NCBI GenBank assembly: GCA_035462025.1
Contig: DATHUR010000044.1
Location: 1 to 19,387, forward strand
Source of the DNA: Egicoccus sp035462025
GTDB lineage: Bacteria; Actinomycetota; Nitriliruptoria; Nitriliruptorales; Nitriliruptoraceae
Direction: 5' to 3'
Length of the DNA: 19,387 bases
Each line of letters starts with the position of its first letter. Position 1 is the stretch's first letter. The notes under the pieces are model-generated. The model was not told the origin of the DNA. It saw nothing but the letters and a program-made list of their open reading frames with translations, and searched no databases. The position numbers were made by a program, and so were the translations under genes. This document shows, piece by piece, positions 15,544 through 19,387 of the stretch.

Positions 15544-16539
15544 TTACCGCCAGGCGTCGCGCCAGGCGGCGGTCCGGGACCAGAAGGCCGCATCGGGGGC
15601 CTCGGGCGCCAGCAGCCAGTTGAGGTAGGTGTACTCGGTGTCGCCCGCCAGCGGCCCCTCGGACGCCGCCGCGCCGCCGTCGAGGCGGTAGGTCCGGTAG
15701 CCGAGTCCGTCGAGCATCGGCTGCAGCCGCTCCTCGGCGCCACGCCCGGGCAGCACCTCGCAGATCATCCAGGGCCGGTGACGCTCGACCGTGGCCATGC
15801 CGCCCTCGAGCACGTCGGGTTCGGTGGTCTCGGTGTCGATCTTGAGCAGCGTCGGGATGCCCCCACGGGCCGCCACCTCGTCGTCGAGGCGCTCGATCGC
15901 GACCTCGATCTTGCGGGTCGACGGCCGGAACTTCTCGTTGAGCGACGACGACGCGTCGCTCTTGTCCGACAGGTGGAACGTCGCCGTCGTGCGTTCGCGC
16001 CCGAAGGCGCAGGCGAGCACCACGGCGTCGAGGTGGTTGCGCCCGAGCAGGGCACGGGCGACCTCGACCAGGTCCGGGGTCGGCTCGATCGCGATCAGTT
16101 CGTGCCGCGGTGTCAGCCCGGCACGCACGAGCAGGCCCGCCGTCAGCGCGAACACGCCGATGTTGGCCCCGATGTCGTACACCAGGCCCTGCGGGCGCTG
16201 CTCGAGTGCCGTGCACCAGGCCGCGAGCGTGTCCGGTTCGTAGCCGGCCAGTCCGACCTTCTCGAGACGTTCCGGGACGTAGGCGTCCAGCGGCGCCTCG
16301 ATGGCCAGCGGCGGCAACGGCGGGGTGCCGGCCGGGGCGGGCAGCGTCGTGGTGAACCGCCGTCGGGTCAGCATCGGACGCTGGACCGGCGTCGACCGGC
16401 TGGGCGTCGGCTTCGGCGCCGGCTCGGCGGCCGCCACGGGCTCGTGGTGGCCCGGGCCACGCCGTCGTGCGACGACCTGCCGCTGCAGACGGCGGGCACG
16501 ACGCAGGGCCGCCCTGGCGTACCGCTCGAACTCGCTCAC
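15544..16539 (-). CDS. FkbM-family SAM-dependent methyltransferase
   Basis: The 331-residue protein has a class I methyltransferase fold of the FkbM type. Motif I is VYDIGANIGVFAL (120-132), the acidic residue of strand 2 is E152 in IAIEPTPD, and LLKIDTETTEPDVLEGG (231-247) is the conserved FkbM segment. FkbM enzymes O-methylate sugars or small molecules; beside glycosyltransferases the substrate is probably a surface-glycan sugar. Residues 1-80 are a basic, then Pro/Ala-rich extension without known function. The GTG start at 16539 overlaps the stop of the upstream glycosyltransferase (GTGA). A longer reading of the frame upstream is only overlap with that gene and looks non-coding (Arg/Gly-rich). 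It is the last gene of the minus-strand operon and ends at the inverted-repeat cluster. Confidence 0.88.
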   Translation of the reverse strand: MSEFERYARAALRRARRLQRQVVARRRGPGHHEPVAAAEPAPKPTPSRSTPVQRPMLTRRRFTTTLPAPAGTPPLPPLAIEAPLDAYVPERLEKVGLAGYEPDTLAAWCTALEQRPQGLVYDIGANIGVFALTAGLLVRAGLTPRHELIAIEPTPDLVEVARALLGRNHLDAVVLACAFGRERTTATFHLSDKSDASSSLNEKFRPSTRKIEVAIERLDDEVAARGGIPTLLKIDTETTEPDVLEGGMATVERHRPWMICEVLPGRGAEERLQPMLDGLGYRTYRLDGGAAASEGPLAGDTEYTYLNWLLAPEAPDAAFWSRTAAWRDAWR

Positions 16540-18755
16540 GGCATCAACCGGGCCCCGGACACGTCGGGTGGCAGGTCCTCGACCAGGATGCGACGCCACT
16601 GTTCGACCACGGTGGGCAGGTCGAACGCCGTCTGCACCTGCTCGCGGGCGACCGCCGCCGCCTCGTCGTAGCCGCCGCCGTGGACCAGGTCGAGCACGCG
16701 CTCGACCATCTCGTCGACGTCGGCGTGCACCCACTGGTCGGCGTAGATCGTGCGCGACCCGGGCCAGTCACGGACCAGCGGGACCGCGCCCGACGCCATG
16801 CCCTCGGCGGGGGAGAGGTGGAACGACTCGTCGTCGGAGGTCGAGAGCACGAACCCGATCTTGCGCAGCCACGCCGCGACGTCGGGACCGAAAAGGTCGA
16901 AGACCACGCCGTGGCGCAGCAGCGACGACGACTGCAGCCGGTCGAGGCTGTGCTGCAGTTCGCGCTGCTCGTCGTCGTCCTTCCAGATCCACCAGTAGTC
17001 CCACGACAGCTTCGACTTCACGAACAGCGTGAACCGCGGGTCGACGGCCCGCAGCCGCTCGACCACGTCGATGCCGAGGTCGAGCCGCTTGCGGGTGACC
17101 GGCGACACGCCGATCATGCCGAGGTGGAACCGCGCCGCCGGGTCCTTGGGGCGATCGAAGGCGTGGACGTCGACCCAGTTGGCGATCGTGACGACCCGCT
17201 CGGGCGCGAAGTCGGTCAGTTCTCGGGTCAGGTCGGCGTAATGGGGGCTGACGGCGATGACCTGGTCGATCGCGTCGTGCCGGACGTCGGCGGGGTAGTG
17301 GGTGTAGAGCTCGAAGCGGTGCAGGCGCAGAATCAGGCGCTGCCCGTCGCGCTTGTGGTGCGAGTACCAGGCGGCGTTGCGCCCGCACCACTCGAGGATC
17401 ACCACGTCGGCCCACTCGACGAGTTCCTTGGAGCGGGCCTCGTCGTGGTCGTTGAGCGAGTCCCACTCGTCGAGCCGGACCTCGACCTGGGGCAGCGCCT
17501 GCAGGTCGTCGAGGATGCGGGTGAAGAACTTCAGGTCGTGGCTGGCGACCACCACGCGCAGCTTCCGCCCGCCCTCCCTCGCGAGCTGGGCAGCGTCGGG
17601 GAAAACGCGGTCGAGCTCGGCCCGCAGGTTCTGGCTGGCGCGCTCGAGCGTGTACGCGGCCGCGGCGGCGCGGCAGCGCTGCGCGGCCAGCGTCCAGCGC
17701 TCGCCGTCGCGGGTGACGTCGAGCAGCACCTCGAGGACGTCGTCCTCGGTGGCGGCGAACAGCGGATAGTCGGCACCGAGCAGCGCCTCGTGCGCCGGCG
17801 TGCGGTTGAGCACCACCGGCAGGCCGAGCGAGCCGTACTCGAGCACCTTGGTCGACAGCTCCAGGCTCGCGTCGAGTTCGGCGTCGCGCCACGACATGCC
17901 GACGTGGGCCAGCGCCGCCTGCGCCATCGCCTCGGCGCGGGCCCGGCCGCCGTGCCAGACGACGCCGGCGGCACTCTCGAGCCCCTCGCGCATCCGGTGC
18001 GGGAAGTCGGGCATGACCTCGTCGCCGCGGTGGATCTTGTCGCCGACCGCGTGCAGTTGCGCGGTGACGCCGTGGTCGGCCAGCCGGGCGGGCAGCCGGG
18101 TCATCTCGAGCGTGTTCCACCGGCGGGCGAACTTGCCGATGTAGACCAGTTGCAGGTCCTCGGCGGTCGGCGGTTCGTCCGGCGCCGACACCTGCGCGGC
18201 GGGCACGATCGGCGGGAACAGCGCGGTCTTGCCACAGGTGGCGGGCACGCCGGTCTCGAGGAAGCTGCGCAGTTCCTCGGTCTGGCACAGCACCATCCGC
18301 GAGGCGTCGGCGATCTCGGTGAGCTGCCCGACCGCCTCGTCGGTCAACTCGACCACCGTCTGGGGGATGTCGGTGAGGTAGGTCCACAGCCGCCCGTGCA
18401 GGCGCCCGTCGGCGACGACCTCGCGGACCAGTCCGAAGCCGCGCAACACGACGAGGTCGAACCGCCCGGCCGCGTCGAGGTCGGCGGCGAGCGCCGCGAA
18501 CTGCTCGGGGGCGAGTTGGCTCTCGCCGAGGCCGGGGAGCGAGCGCTCGCCGTGTGGGGAGTGCAGCGTGATGCGGTCGTGGTCGGCCATCGGGGCGAGC
18601 AGGCGGTCGGTCGTGATCTGCGCCTTGAGGACCAGGGTCACCTCGACGCCGGCGTCGGCCAGGGCCAGCGCCGTCGACTGGGCCCATACGGCCGAGCCGT
18701 CGATCACGTTCATGTCGACGTCGCCGTACAGCAGGGCGCGCAGCCGCCGGGTCAC
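16536..18755 (-). CDS. Tandem two-domain GT4-type (GT-B fold) glycosyltransferase
   Basis: The 739-residue protein carries two consecutive GT-B units. Unit 1 (about 1-385) has an N-terminal YGDVDMNVIDGSAVWAQ segment, VYIGKFARRWNTLEM at the start of its C-terminal Rossmann half, and LELSTKVLEYGSLGLPVV with E306, the nucleotide-sugar motif of GT4 enzymes. Unit 2 (about 397-739) starts at KLRVVVASHDLKFF, has LGMIGVSPVTRKRLDLGIDV near 545-564, and ends with a DDESFHLSPAEGMASGAVPLV motif that holds the paired glutamates E643 and E651 of the GT4 family. Both units keep donor-site motifs, so the protein may add two sugars in turn. There are no membrane segments; it probably acts at the inner face of the membrane. 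The GTG start overlaps the upstream gene stop (GTGA), and its own stop overlaps the methyltransferase start the same way. Donor and acceptor sugars cannot be predicted. Confidence 0.87.
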   Translation of the reverse strand: MTRRLRALLYGDVDMNVIDGSAVWAQSTALALADAGVEVTLVLKAQITTDRLLAPMADHDRITLHSPHGERSLPGLGESQLAPEQFAALAADLDAAGRFDLVVLRGFGLVREVVADGRLHGRLWTYLTDIPQTVVELTDEAVGQLTEIADASRMVLCQTEELRSFLETGVPATCGKTALFPPIVPAAQVSAPDEPPTAEDLQLVYIGKFARRWNTLEMTRLPARLADHGVTAQLHAVGDKIHRGDEVMPDFPHRMREGLESAAGVVWHGGRARAEAMAQAALAHVGMSWRDAELDASLELSTKVLEYGSLGLPVVLNRTPAHEALLGADYPLFAATEDDVLEVLLDVTRDGERWTLAAQRCRAAAAAYTLERASQNLRAELDRVFPDAAQLAREGGRKLRVVVASHDLKFFTRILDDLQALPQVEVRLDEWDSLNDHDEARSKELVEWADVVILEWCGRNAAWYSHHKRDGQRLILRLHRFELYTHYPADVRHDAIDQVIAVSPHYADLTRELTDFAPERVVTIANWVDVHAFDRPKDPAARFHLGMIGVSPVTRKRLDLGIDVVERLRAVDPRFTLFVKSKLSWDYWWIWKDDDEQRELQHSLDRLQSSSLLRHGVVFDLFGPDVAAWLRKIGFVLSTSDDESFHLSPAEGMASGAVPLVRDWPGSRTIYADQWVHADVDEMVERVLDLVHGGGYDEAAAVAREQVQTAFDLPTVVEQWRRILVEDLPPDVSGARLMP

Positions 18756-19387
18756 GGGGTCACCTCGTCGGTCGTGGCGTCGGGTCGTGGCAGCCGCGGC
18801 ACGCCGAGGCTGCGCACGCCCAGCGGCGTCCAGCGGTCGGCGCTGGTCGTGCCGCGGCGTCGCAGCAGGTCGGCGCGCAGCAGCGTGCCGGTCTCGGGCA
18901 GCGCCTCGGCCGGTCCCAGCCGGTCGGCGTACCCGACCGCGTCGGGGAGCGGGCCGAGTTCGGCCGCGAGCAGCAGGTCGCTGAGGTGGTCGGGGTCGCG
19001 CAGTGCCGTGTCGACGCCGCCGCGATCGTCCACCCCGACCTTGACCACCCACGGGGTCGGCGCCGTCAACGGCAGACTCGCGTCGCCGGCGCCGGCCGCG
19101 ATCACCTGGATACCCGCGGCCTCGAGTTCGGCGAGGGCGCGGTCGTGCCGGTCCCGCGAGGCGCCGCGGACGACGACGACCTGGGGGCGGGCGCGCTGGG
19201 CCAGCACGGCGGCGACCAGCGGTTCGGCGTCCGCGGCGAGGTCGGCGACCACGGTGACGGCGCGTTGCGGAGCGGGATCGACCTGGCCACCCAGCGACGC
19301 GGCCAGTCGCCGGAGCGCGGTGTAGGGCGAGGCGACCGCGGCCAGGTGGCGGAGACGCCGCCAGCGTTCGACGTCGTCGACCGGTTC
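18752..19387 (-). CDS. C-terminal part of a glycosyltransferase-like protein (5' end outside the window)
   Basis: The frame is open to the right edge, so only the last 211 residues are seen. After a basic helical segment, AVTVVADLAADAEPLVAAVLAQRARPQVVVVRG reads like the first strand and helix of a GT2-type nucleotide-binding fold. WVVKVGVDD stands where the acidic donor-binding motif would be. PDHLSDLLLAAEL and TGTLLRADLLRRRG resemble the C-terminal part of degenerate GT2-like domains fused to other glycosyltransferases in actinobacteria. This assignment rests on remembered similarity and is tentative. The ending is coupled to the tandem glycosyltransferase gene through GTGA, so it belongs to the same operon. 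The GTG at 19252 is not a likely start, because coding continues upstream. Confidence 0.6.
   Translation of the reverse strand, partial: EPVDDVERWRRLRHLAAVASPYTALRRLAASLGGQVDPAPQRAVTVVADLAADAEPLVAAVLAQRARPQVVVVRGASRDRHDRALAELEAAGIQVIAAGAGDASLPLTAPTPWVVKVGVDDRGGVDTALRDPDHLSDLLLAAELGPLPDAVGYADRLGPAEALPETGTLLRADLLRRRGTTSADRWTPLGVRSLGVPRLPRPDATTDEVTP

Noticed and set aside
16540..16734. N-terminal extension of the FkbM methyltransferase
   Set aside because: It lies within the glycosyltransferase coding region and reads as an Arg/Gly-rich shadow; GTG 16539 forms the GTGA junction.
16467..19325. Long plus-strand open frame opposite the glycosyltransferase operon
   Set aside because: The minus strand carries GT4 and FkbM motifs with coupled GTGA junctions; the plus-strand product is low-complexity.

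Overview
The window is high-GC DNA (roughly 70% G+C by eye) with strong G/C at third codon positions, GTG starts and 4-base GTGA gene overlaps. The genes encode secreted proteins that end in, or carry, triplets of S-layer homology (SLH) domains of the TRGQ/TRAQ type, some with extra cysteine pairs. Together these suggest a deep-branching actinobacterium, for example Nitriliruptoria (Euzebya/Egicoccus-like) or Acidimicrobiia. The lineage is an inference from gene content, not proven.

Left arm (1-8260, + strand): a giant surface protein runs in from the left edge, so its N-terminus is missing. It has a right-handed beta-helix, about 15 tandem carboxypeptidase-regulatory/Cna-B-like modules, an acidic linker and three SLH domains. 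A strong hairpin terminator follows. Next is a smaller secreted protein with a signal peptide, three SLH domains and a CHRD domain.

Centre (8306-14285, + strand): a two-gene HEPN-MNT toxin-antitoxin module (MntA-like nucleotidyltransferase, then HepT-like HEPN RNase with an Rx4HxY motif) sits between surface genes. It is followed by two diverged paralogous heparinase II/III-like polysaccharide lyases. Each has a signal peptide, an alpha-toroid plus beta-sandwich lyase, and three C-terminal SLH domains.

Right arm: a secreted six-cysteine protein of unknown function (14431-15420, +), with visibly less GC-biased codon use, ends at a strong hairpin. A short intergenic stretch of inverted repeats separates it from a convergent minus-strand operon (15544 to the right edge). 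That operon holds a partial glycosyltransferase-like gene, a large tandem GT4-type glycosyltransferase and an FkbM-family methyltransferase, all joined by GTGA overlaps.

Overall reading (inference): this is a cell-envelope region. The minus-strand operon builds or decorates a surface glycan. The plus-strand genes display proteins, two of them probable polysaccharide lyases, on a cell wall bound through SLH domains. The HEPN-MNT pair looks like an inserted stability or defence module. I see no tRNA, rRNA, CRISPR array or insertion sequence.
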